A DNA stretch of 22,588 nucleotides. Origin: Lobulomyces angularis. Its lineage: Eukaryota; Chytridiomycota; Chytridiomycetes; Lobulomycetales; Lobulomycetaceae. The position numbers and the translations under genes are program-made. The stretch lies in contig JADHYX010000321.1 in assembly GCA_027604685.1 (NCBI GenBank), forward strand, positions 1-22,588, in the 5' to 3' direction. The notes below the pieces were generated by a model. That model did not search any database and was not told the origin of the DNA. It was given only the letters and a program-made list of their open reading frames with translations. Below are positions 9,694 through 19,182 of this stretch, piece after piece. Positions within the stretch are counted from its first letter, which is position 1. Each line of letters begins with the position of its first letter.

Positions 9694-11744
9694 ATGAGAG
9701 TGAAATTTCGACTACCAAGCAGTTCAAAAAATATAATATTAGCAATGTATCTGTACATTAGAAATTTAATAAGCTGCTGCTTTGCTAGCAAAAAAAAAGG
9801 TGGTGAAAACAAAGAGGCCCTATTATATGATAATGATGATGACAAGAATTTGAAAAAAGATATTACAACAACAAAACTTTCTTCATCTCCACGATTTCAT
9901 TTTTTTGATGGATTAAGAGGTAAAATACCATTAAAAATATATAAAACTGGAATTTAATTAATTGCAAGGTTGGGCCTCTCTGCAAGTATATGCTGCACAT
10001 AATTTCAATCAAACTTTTGTCAAGCTTAATGGAGGCAGTTTTTTAGTAAGACTTTTTAAGGTATGTTGGAAATAAGAAAAAATGATAAAAGGAAGCTTTA
10101 TTAAATGATAAAAATTTTAAAAAAAAAAAATGGAATAAATTTGATTTTTTTTTTTTAATTTCTAGAATATTTTAATTGGAAAAAGATATCATGTACCGTA
10201 TTTTTTTGTATTGTCAGGAAGATTAATTGCACTTTCATTACTTAAAAGGCCCACTTTACCAAATTTTACTTCCACTTGTGTTAGACGAGTGTTAAGATTG
10301 GGATTTCCGCTGTTTGGCGGTTTTTTTATTTTTTGGATGTATGGAGTTTTGGGATTTTATAAAATTAATGAGCTCTCTCCAGAATTAAAAAAGCATTCCC
10401 AATTAACATACCTAAACCATTTTAAAGAAAATCCATGGGTAACTCATACTGAGTGGCATAATCTTTCAAGAGTTTTTTATGGCACTACTCAGCTGGTAAA
10501 TTTATTATCGTGTTATAATCCCAATAAAATTTTTTTAATTATTTTTATTATAGTTTCAATTTCAAAACTTGAAATATCCGCTACAAGGAGTTATTTGGAC
10601 ACTATATGTGGAATTTTTTAATAGCTACTATATTTACATACTTGCAATAATAGCAAGCCAATGTAATAAAGCTGGAAAAGTCCTTATATATAGTGTAGTG
10701 CAAATTTTTTCTTTGTTTTCCTTTCGCTCAACAGTAAATAGTGAAGAAATTTACCTATTTTATTTTCTTCATTTTTTCTAGCCACATACACCAGATGGAA
10801 ATGTTGCATATTTCGTTGGAGGATTAATTATAGCCGAGTTAGCCAATGCTGGATTTTACAAATGGGTAAATAGTAGTAGGTGGTGGTGGATTGCTCATGC
10901 CTTACTGTTGTTTTTACCAATTTGCTCTGTTATTCCAGAAGTCCAACCAATTGTGGAAGACTACGTTAACAATGGGATTTATAGGCAAATAATTATGACG
11001 AAAGGAAGCGAAATTATCAAAAATAATTGGGTAAAAGATAGACAAGTCTGGTTTAGAGTTGATTTATTTAGGTAAAAAAAGATATTTATATTAAAAAAGT
11101 CTTATTTAAATTAACACATTAATTTCTTTTCAGATATTTGGTTGGTACTTCCCTAATAACGCTTCTAGAGTTAAATTCACTAATCCGTGGATTTTTCAAT
11201 ATGAAGGTCATGCAATGGCTAGGAATGGCCAGTTATGGCTTGTATCTGATTCACCCTAGTAAGAAAAATTTTAATTTTTGAAGGTCTTAATAGTTCTTTT
11301 CGTAAAAAGTGTGGTCATCAGTTATGTATGGTAGATTGATACCTTGTGTTGACATTCTATTTTCAGGATTTTCTCACTTGAGCCAAGCAGGTTTGACTTT
11401 TTTTTTTTTTTTATTTAGTGTTCATTTTTTTAACAAAAATTTTTATTTAGGCATAATCTGGATATTAAATTTAGTAACAATGATTCCAATACTGATTTTT
11501 TTTTACCATTTTTTTGACAATGGTAGTGTCTACCTAGGAAATTTAATTTATTCCTTAATAACACAAGGTAAAATTTTGCATCATTAAAGAAATATCCTTT
11601 AACTCCTTTTCCATTTCATTTTCTACAGGTCGTGAGGACAACAAATATTTTCAAGAAATAACAAAAAAGAATGTTTTCAAGTGGTGTTCTTACTGTTTTA
11701 TTTTTATTTTTATTTCATTTTTACTAAAGCTGCTAATCATCTAA
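9694..11744 (+). CDS. Acyltransferase-3 family multipass membrane protein, copy 2
   Basis: Model: exons 9694-9919, 9969-10060, 10166-10495, 10554-10733, 10782-11071, 11134-11258, 11310-11390, 11451-11567, 11629-11744; 518 residues. It is a close paralogue of the gene at 7371: all eight introns sit at the same place and phase, and exons 4-9 have identical lengths in both copies. R75 and H86 form the R-X10-H motif (GLRG|WASLQVYAAHNF). Other shared segments are VLSGRLIALSLLKRPTLPNF, GVIWTLYVEFFNSYY and WLGMASYGLYLIHP. The N-terminus differs: it is about 29 residues longer and contains a hydrophobic, Cys-Cys stretch (YLYIRNLISCCF), which may be an extra targeting or lipidation segment. An alternative start is the ATG at 9745. 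Function is as for copy 1, with substrate unknown. The gene converges on the minus-strand kinase 191 nt away. Confidence 0.9.
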
Positions 11745-11935
11745 AGGTGTAAGGGTAGATATAGAATATTTAAATTGATGGTTTAATAATTTATTACTGT
11801 TAAATAGTTAAAACAGAAATTATTAAATTTTTTAACTCTTAAAATTCATTTCAAAAAAGAATATAAATATAAACAGAAGAAAAAATCTTTTAATTTATTA
11901 TTTAATAAATAATGTATTTATTTTTATCTATTTTA

Positions 11936-13295
11936 TTATGAGCATGTAAATTTTTCATTTTCGAACTGAATTAAATCGGAAAGTAAACTTTTTAAACATT
12001 CATTTTCCATAGCTGAAATGAAAAATTTAACTTTTTCAACAGAAACTATTTCATCATCAACATCCGAATAAAGAATTTCTTTCCAGTAAACCTAAAAATA
12101 GGTAGTTTTTAAACTGGTTTAATTTACTTTTACACTTATTTTAAAAATATTTTACCTTATTTAAATAATAAAGAATTAAAGTGTTAATACCCAGCATCCA
12201 CCAATCATACTTAAAATGTGACACTGCATTTCTGTAAATAATATTTGGTAAAAAGCATTGAGTACTGCAAATAAAAAATAAATCATTACTTTTTTAAGAA
12301 AATAATGTTTAAATTACCAAGATATAATTTTAGTATTGTGCATAACTGCACTACCAAAATCACCAAGGAACCACTCATCTTTATCACCATTGTCATACTC
12401 GCTGTGAGATTTTACAAAAATGTTTTCTAATTTTATATCCATATGAACGAAACCTATTAAGTTAATTTTTTTTTCATTAATTATTTTTGTATTTGGTTGT
12501 TACCTTTATTGTGTAAATAGTTTAATGACTTGATAAGTTTTTTTGTTTGATTTAATATAACATCATCAGAATAATTTTTCATTTTATCTGCTAAAGTATG
12601 ATCAAATTTTGGCATTACCAAAAACCAAACCGTAAAAAATCTACTTTTCTCCTAAAAAAAGTGGTAAGTTTAAACATTTAGTTTTTATAAGTGAAATATT
12701 ACATTATTACTATCTTCTTGAACTTTAATATTTTTCGCAGTAACAGGAACTAGATTATATTCATCAGTAATATTAGCAAGTTCTAAACTCTCGCAGACTC
12801 GGCACTCATTAGGTTTTTCTGAATTTAAATTGACAGGAATTTTTAAAATCAAGTTTTTGTTATTGGCAAAAAATATTGGAGTTTTATTTATTATTTCACT
12901 CTGGTCTTCATACAAATTATCCAAATAGATGCTGTGTTCCTTTGCCAAAGCATTGGCAATTTTTGGCTGTTTCGCGTAAGATCTGCACTTGAAGTATAAA
13001 TTTTCAGCTTCTTCAACAGTTTTTAATGTGTGTAACTTGGCCTTAAAATTTTTTAAATTAAGAACTTTTTTTAAATCACTGGTTATTTTTAAAGTAGGCT
13101 TTCTATTTTTTAAAAGCAATTCTAAGTTATACAATGGCTTTTCTAACGTTGGACTATCATTGCAATCTAAATCAAAAGAGCATTAGACTTTTATAAAATT
13201 AATTTTAATTTGAAATACACACCATTAAAGCCTGAGATATTTTGGCAATATTGATAGTTTATGAGCAAAGAGGATTGAGGAATGTCGAATATCAT
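11936..13295 (-). CDS. Divergent protein kinase
   Basis: Model (minus): exons 13295-13223, 13166-12703, 12651-12504, 12453-12318, 12264-12156, 12091-11936; 361 residues. The eukaryotic protein-kinase fold is read from LILKIP (K133, the ATP-anchoring Lys), CRVCESLEL (E150, helix C), a hinge-like FLVMPKFDHTL, LIKSLNYLHNKGFVHMDIKLENI (catalytic loop 232-239, with D234 and N239), GDFG (260-262) and KYDWWMLG (D294, helix F). Departures are clear: HRD is HMD, no glycine-rich loop precedes K133, and the APE position is replaced by a YRN-like sequence. The catalytic Asp, Asn and DFG survive, so activity is possible. The first ~110 residues match nothing I know. The start ATG lies in a 73-nt exon that joins in phase to D-C-N-D. 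The closest kinase subfamily cannot be told by eye. Confidence 0.85.
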
Positions 13296-13739
13296 TACTA
13301 ATACAGTTGATTATGTTGAACTACTAATTTCTCTAATTTATATGGTGTCAAGAAGAAGTAATTTTTTTCAGACATCGTAGCCACCTCCAGCCACCACCAA
13401 AGCGTTTGGAAACCAAAAACTATTTACTCCCTTTTTAGTGATATTTAACATTAAACGAAAATATTTTCTAATATAGTAGAGCATATAACTTACTTCATCA
13501 ATGATAAGTGTTTTCTACTATTGAAAACTGTTCATTTTACTAGTAGTCATGTTCTTGAAATTGATGTATCGGTCACTTTTTTGTACATTAATTTCATTTG
13601 CATTTGGTACAGCTGGTAGTAACAAGACATACATAATAGAATAATCTATTTACAAAAAATAAATTCTAGTAATTAGTTCTAACTAAGCGGAATTTTTGAT
13701 ATTTTAAATATTATCTAAAGAAAAAACTAACTCTGCTTT
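13296..13739. other. Spacer holding a helicase relic
   Basis: 444 nt between two minus-strand genes. The right part must include the kinase promoter. The middle (13368-13514, minus) is listed separately as a decayed PIF1-type helicase fragment. A 38-codon ATG frame upstream of that fragment, on the minus strand at about 13515-13635, ends at the TAG before it and may be part of the same relic. Confidence 0.6.
13368..13514 (-). pseudogene. PIF1-type DNA helicase relic (Walker B region)
   Basis: On the minus strand a 48-codon open frame reads KTLIIDEVSYM, then about 25 residues, then PNALVVAGGGYDV, then TGA. PIF1 helicases carry TLIIDEVSM (Walker B) followed, about 30 residues on, by an FGG-x-QLVxxGDFxQLPP strand. 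The fragment has the right order and spacing, but the second block is altered (GGGYDV in place of GDF.QLPP). Two TAG stops stand directly before K-T-L, and no Walker A or later helicase motifs are readable nearby. It is therefore a decayed fragment, perhaps from a PIF1-carrying element such as a Helitron. Identification rests on one short stretch. Confidence 0.5.
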
Positions 13740-15296
13740 TTAAATATTAAAGTTGGAGCAAAAAATCTGAAAGTCTCCTTCAAAATAGCTGTTTGTTTTG
13801 TAATCATCAAACTTATCCATAGTTAAATACGGTCCATCAAAGCTAAGTAAACTAATTTGAAATTTAAAATTATAAATCAACACTTCAAAAAAATTTTTCA
13901 ATATTAAAAAACTATTTTTTAAATTTTCCTCTTCTTTGTTTTGATTCATGTTGTTGTTTTTATTGAGATCTTTGTTCAAATTAAAGTTGTTTTTTATATT
14001 CAGGGTGGAGTACAAATACTTTACTTTGTAAGTCCTAAAAAAATTTTCAGCTCCTAATAGAACATTCATATTCTTATATAAAAAAGAAAAAAATATGGAA
14101 TTGTATGATTTATGTATAATGTTTAAATATTACGTTAATACTGCTCAAAGTTAGCTTGAACAGCAATATATCACTTTTTATGTGGCCATTCAGTAAATTT
14201 GATAAATTCCTTTCTTCATCAAAAGTATCAAACTTTAAATCTTTAATGGATACGTACTTCTTTAAATAATTATTTTTACATAAATTTTTTTTTAAGATGT
14301 TAGAATTTATCTCCACCGCATACACTCGATACCCAAATGATCCAATAATATTTGTAAACTTTAAAAAAAAATATATATTGAATATCAATGCTTGTATTTG
14401 ATTATTCATATACCCATCCAAAATCTGGACCAACATCTAAAAATGTTTTTTCAAAATCGGAATTTACGATTTCTCTTTCCATAATTTTTAAAAAATTTTC
14501 TGTTAATTTCGCTAAAAAATTGATTAAATTACAATTAATAAAAAAAAAAATTAAAACCTTCAATTATTCCAGTATTATACAGAATCTGATACTCATTAAT
14601 GTAATTCAGGTCAAAAACGAAATTTAAAAGTGTGTTTTGCATTAAATTCTGATTAATGTTCACCAAATTCAAATCAAAAGTATAAATATTTTCATTTTTA
14701 ATATAATCCAACTTATTTAATTCGTCACAATAATAATTTTGAATTCCTTTAATGTAATAAAATATAAATTTCTAGTACAGGAGCCTTCTCACCTTTACAT
14801 ATATGTTGAAATTTAACATCCAAGTTTAATTCGGAGTTTTTTAATATATTATTCCTTTCAAAACTTGTTTCCAGCTCTCTTGCTTTCAAATTCAATAATT
14901 TCATCTCCAAAAAGTTTTTGTAGTAAGTTATTAAGTTTGATTCAGCTTTGAGGTCCTAAAAAAGAAAAATTCTTGAAATTATCCCATCGCCTTAATATAA
15001 TTTTCTTTATTATACCATAAAATTTTTTAAAGTAGCTTCGTTTATATATTTCAACTTTTGTTCACTGATTTTCTTTAGATTTTGTAGATCTTTCATCTCC
15101 AGCTGTGTATTTTTTTTTAAAAAAAAAATTGTTGTAAACATTTTTTGTAGAATATTTTTATTTTTTTTACAAGAATTTCAGAATAGTTTTCTTCGTTAAA
15201 ACTGCTTTTTGTTCCAATGTGATAAGAGACAAACATAAAGAAAATTATACTGAAGAATTGAAGAGGATTTCGTATTATTTGAAGAAATCTTGACAT
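13740..15296 (-). CDS. Membrane-anchored FkbM-like methyltransferase
   Basis: Model (minus): exons 15296-15171, 15102-15016, 14955-14793, 14746-14558, 14511-14414, 14358-14134, 14072-13740; 406 residues. Residues ~11-26 (PLQFFSIIFFMFVSYH) form one hydrophobic segment near the N-terminus, which suggests a type II signal anchor facing the ER/Golgi lumen. A Lys/Glu/Leu-rich helical stretch (~43-125) follows. The methyltransferase core starts at FLDVGPDFGW (212-221), joined to FTNIIGSFGYRVYAVEINSN (222-241). This is the SAM-binding GxGxxG-like turn, then the strand ending in the acidic residue E237. LLFKLTLSSINNMNVLLGAENFF aligns with the FkbM segment LLKIDVEGAE..VLKGAE. The family's D-x-E-G is replaced here by T-L-S-S, so the acceptor site is changed. 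FkbM relatives usually O-methylate sugars or lipids; substrate and activity here are uncertain. Confidence 0.8.
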
Positions 15297-15812
15297 AGTA
15301 CAATTTTTAAATTTGTTGTAGTTTTAAAAAAAAAAAAAAAATTTTATTTTTGTAAATTGAGGGATTCATGTTGGATTGTTAAAAGTAAATCTCATTTCAC
15401 CTATATATTAATCTAATACCGAATTGAAGATATTTTAAAAATGAAAGTAATATCAATCAATACACAGTTGATAGTAGTATAATACAATAAATCATATTAA
15501 ACCTGTTAAAAATATAATTTTATTAGAGCATATATTATTGTTTCATTGCAGACGCTGCATAATTAAAGGGGATGAAGCAATGTTTTTTAGAAAACTTTTT
15601 CCAAAATTAGCTTCCATAAAACTTGAACTTTCTTAGTACTTAATTTTTTTAGAATAAATCTATATTCTTTTGGTCATAGTAGAGCTATGTAGTGAAAAAA
15701 AATGTAATAATTTGATGACTAGGAGAAAAAACTATTTTGCAGAATAAATTTGCGAGCATTCAAATTTACCTTTTTATTAAGCAGTTAATAAGTGAAAATA
15801 TATAATACTTTT
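15297..15812. other. Spacer between methyltransferase and small membrane protein genes
   Basis: 516 nt, AT-rich, between two minus-strand genes. It should contain the 3' end of the gene at 15813-16558 and the promoter of the methyltransferase. No conserved frame, RNA gene or repeat of note was found. Confidence 0.6.
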
Positions 15813-16558
15813 TTAACGAGTTCCTCCATTCAGACGGCCAGTTTGGAAGTAATTCTGACCACCTGTTTGATACTGACAGGCTTTTTTAATTATGAATTGA
15901 TTTTTAAATAAAAGGCATTAAACAAAAGTATATTAATTTCTTACCATTATGTTCGTCAGCTAATACAATAAATCAGAAAATTATTAAAAATGAAGACAAA
16001 AAAATTTTATCTACCCATCATACCAGGCCCAGCTGCCCTATTGGGCATATTATTATTAAAAGGATCTCTGTATGGTTGGTTGTATCTCTGTTGCCCACTG
16101 TAGTAATAGTTGGGAGGAGGGTAAGTCATCTCTGGTGTCATTTCTGGCGTGATGGTTTGAACTAATAATTGATTTTGGCGAGTTTTTGACTTGATGCATG
16201 CTGTTATTGAACATAACAGTAAAATTACTGCCCCTGAAATAACGAACATAAATGGCCAAGATATGTAGAAATATTCGGTTGAGCCAACAAACTATAAGGT
16301 ACTAAATATAAATTTTGGAACTTCATTGTCTTAATTTGATTACATTTGCTTGAACTTTTCCATTAACATTAACATCATTTGGTACTGAGCAACTCGAAAA
16401 CTTTGCCATACAGCTACTTGACATACATTCAAACTGGTAAGTTGCACTAAAACTTCCTACCAATACTGCACTACAGTTGCGAGCTATTTAGTCATTACAT
16501 TTAAAAAAGTTGTTCAATTATTTTTTAAAGTTAACCATCACAGCAGTAGCATTGACAT
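15813..16558 (-). CDS. Small predicted type I membrane protein with Pro/Tyr-rich tail
   Basis: Model (minus): exons 16558-16542, 16470-16344, 16291-16015, 15959-15945, 15880-15813; 167 residues. I do not recognise the family. Residues 1-15 (MSMLLLAVLVGSFSA) are a good signal peptide. A short ectodomain with three cysteines (C21, C26, C33) follows, then a transmembrane segment about 56-80 (FYISWPFMFVISGAVILLLC), a Lys/Arg stop-transfer (KSKTR) and a cytosolic tail with TPEMTPEMTYPPPNYYY and repeated Tyr/Pro/Asn. The layout recalls Shisa-like adaptors, but no specific motif supports that. The start was chosen because no upstream ATG splices in phase, while this one gives a clean signal peptide; its donor (GTGATG) is weak. 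Exon 4 is only 15 nt. Without the last two splices the frame ends soon after at G-R-stop. An alternative start at about 16568 would give a Cys-rich N-terminus without a signal peptide. Confidence 0.6.
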
Positions 16559-16773
16559 TTTCCCATTTTTCTTTTGCTGATAATATAAGTGGTATAAGCA
16601 AGAAAATTTTTTTGTAAATATAAGTTGTAACTTTTATTTTTTTCGCGTTAATACAAAAGTCATTTTTTACTTCAAAGAATATATTTTAGTAATAAACCAG
16701 TAAATCACCTCTAAAATCTAGAAATAAACTAAACTTAACTAAAATAACTAGATTACTTTAATTTTTCACAAAA

Positions 16774-18864
16774 TTAAAAGTACTGTTCTACTAATTCTAT
16801 TCCACTAAGCCAGCTACCATGTGCATATCCAAAATATTTTCTAGAGCAGTGTTCACCTGCAAACAAAACTCTACTAATTTTCTTTTTCTTTGCACTTTCT
16901 TCAACTAAAAAATTTTCATTGATCAATCCAGCTTCACCTGCAATTTTAAAATAATTTTCCTCATTTAAAACAGAAAATAATGGCTCTTTTATCAATTTAA
17001 AATTTAATTCTGATACTCCTAAAGGCCAGTTAGAATACGCCCCTCGAAATCGCTTATCCATACTCCATCGTGGTAAAAATATTGAGGAGGGTTCAACAAA
17101 ATCTTGTTTAAAAATAATTTTTAAAACTTCAGATGCTTCCTGTATAATTTCATCATATGTCAAGGATTCAATCCTTCTCGACTCTTCTCCAACAACCATG
17201 CAAAAAAGGATATTATATCCTGGTTCTTTATAATTCCTCCACAAAGGATAATATCCTTTTTTTGATGAAGTATATATAATATTTTCACTATTTCCCCAAA
17301 ATTTCTTTGGAAAAGAAAAAAAAATTTTTGTAAAACCTAAAAAAATTAAAACAATATTAGATTTAAAAAAGAAACAGTTATTAACATATTCACCTTGCAT
17401 ATGAAATCTCTGCAGAGACTCTATTTTTGATTCAGGAAGATTGGGCTTAAACTTCACCTCGTTATGTTGAAGTACCCCCAACGAAAATGTGCAAATTACA
17501 ACTTTTGCATGAAAAGTTTTGTCGTCAGCTGTCTTGACAAAAACTCCGCCAATATCTGATCCATCGTCATTAGCATATGTAATTGATTTTACATGGCTAT
17601 TAAAATAAATAAAATCTTTTCTTTCCTTTTGAATTTTATATGCAATTAAATCCAATTCTTTTTCCATTATATATTTAAAACCTCGATTGTCTTTAACAAA
17701 TTGAACTCCTATTTAATCTCATATTAAACAAAAACAATTGTCGCTTAAGTACCCTCCCCGAAATCTTTATAAGTGCTCTCACCAACACCAAAATTCAACG
17801 ATGTTCCTTCAGCAGTATCCGCTTGTTCCAAATCAAACCCAACATATTCAATTGCGTTTGCTAAATCTGGTTTAGATTTTAGACTTTCACTATCAGACGG
17901 CTGATATATAAAATTATAACAAAATAACAAAAAATATTTACCTGCCATCCTTGTAACGTCAACGCGGTTCGTACACTCATATCAGGTAATTTGTATTTTT
18001 CCCGTTTTACCGATAATGCATTAACTGAAGATACAACTACACAAAATTTTTTCCTGTAAAAAAATCTAGCTTCTTAATATTAATTTACATTACCATTTTT
18101 GAAATAGTCAAACTGTGACTTAAAAAATTTAGTATCAACTTTAACACCTTTTGCATCATATATTGTATCATAAACTAAGTTATCTTCAATCCTAGTTAAA
18201 TTGTACTTTTCTGATAATTTAAAAATTGGATTATTCAGTCCAATTCCATGCACCCAATTTGCCCCCTCTAATAAAAAAAATTTATAATAAAAAGCTACCA
18301 AATTTCAGAAGTTGCTTTTATCGTGCAGATATACTTTTCATTTTTTTTTTTTCATTTGCATTTAATTACCTTCCACAAAATTACTGGTATTTTCAGGCCA
18401 ATTTTTATTTTTCAATCTACCACCACAGTGCGAGGCAGACTCTAGAATTAAAAAATCGTGTATTCCTTTACTTTCTGCAAGAACTTTTGCAGAAGAGATC
18501 CCTACATTGCAACAAGAAGTAAGATTAATATATATGTTTTTAAAATTAATTCATTGTTTAACATTTAAAAAAAAACAAACATTCAAAAATGTTGGTCTGG
18601 TAGAAAAAAAGGACAAAAATACCCTAACATATCAAAAGTATCTCTCAATAAATTTAACTGCCGTGATTATTACCTGAAACACCACATCCTAAAATTAAAA
18701 CTTTTGTTTCAATGGTGCTTGGCGGATCGTTTGGTATTCCATTAGGAAGTGAACTTACTTTTCCATAGAAAAATAGATTAACCTAGTTAAGAATAACTTA
18801 AATGAATTAAAAGGTATTTTATTATTTCAGAACATACAGTTAAAAAAATTAATTTTATATGCAT
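16774..18864 (-). CDS. Secreted FAD-dependent amine (polyamine) oxidase
   Basis: Model (minus): exons 18864-18838, 18782-18674, 18501-18370, 18267-18094, 18036-17942, 17900-17753, 17708-17394, 17336-16774; 520 residues. It oxidises an amine, most likely a polyamine, with FAD and O2. A signal peptide (MHIKLIFLTVNLFFYG) comes first. The dinucleotide-binding fold follows: VLILGCGVSG (G41, G43, G46), E66 at the end of strand 2, CGGR, then EEGANWVHGIG (90-100), typical of polyamine/spermine oxidases. VVICTFSLGVLQ is the second FAD-domain strand, and RFRGAYSNWPLG precedes the C-terminal FAD motif VLFAGEHCSRKYFGYAHGS (490-508). The total length suits the family. The start of exon 5 is the least sure join: GTGTAG|TT is used, and CTTCAG|TT 12 nt on is also in frame. 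The 27-nt first exon was chosen because it restores an ATG, a signal peptide and a strong GTATGT donor. Confidence 0.9.
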
Positions 18865-19182
18865 TAGATATAAAAAAATTTTGTATTACTTAAAAGCAAT
18901 ACCTAAAATTAACCTAATATTTTTGAAATTCATTTTTTAATTAATTTTACAGTGAAAAAAGATGAAAAAGAAATAGAACTTTTACCATTCATTATTTAAA
19001 TAATTTCTACTATCATTTAAGTTACCAAATTTTACGTCATTTTTCCAGTCACAAGAATGCTAAGAAAAAATTTGTGAGAAAAGTATCGATTAATATTAAA
19101 TAATTTATCATTAATTGCAAAAAGTTAAGTAGACAATATCAATAGCTTATATAAAATTAAAAATTGAAACTAACGGGAACAG
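18865..19182. other. Spacer upstream of the amine oxidase
   Basis: 318 nt between eIF2A's stop and the amine oxidase start, both minus strand. It must contain eIF2A's 3' end and the oxidase promoter. A 74-nt stretch (18986-19059) looks like an internal exon flanked by splice-like sites, but it has no usable start and does not join in phase to the oxidase. Confidence 0.55.

Noticed and set aside
13441..13485. Intron-like GTAAGT...TATTAG (26 nt) inside the PIF1 relic
   Set aside because: Shorter than every other intron here (minimum about 39 nt), and reading straight through gives the helicase-like frame.
14110..14436. 108-codon minus frame starting M-L-V-Q-I-L-D-G-Y
   Set aside because: Its left half is the wrong frame of methyltransferase exon 5 read through an intron; only the part from 14358 is coding.
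16621..16680. Candidate upstream start (ATGACTTTTGTATT...) for the small membrane protein
   Set aside because: The frame stops after nine codons (TAA after the A7 tract), and no splice rescues it in phase.
18986..19059. Exon-like stretch (H-S-C-D-W-K-N-D...) with acceptor and donor
   Set aside because: No in-phase start before it, and phase 2 at its end runs into stops with all nearby acceptors; it cannot be joined to the amine oxidase or eIF2A.
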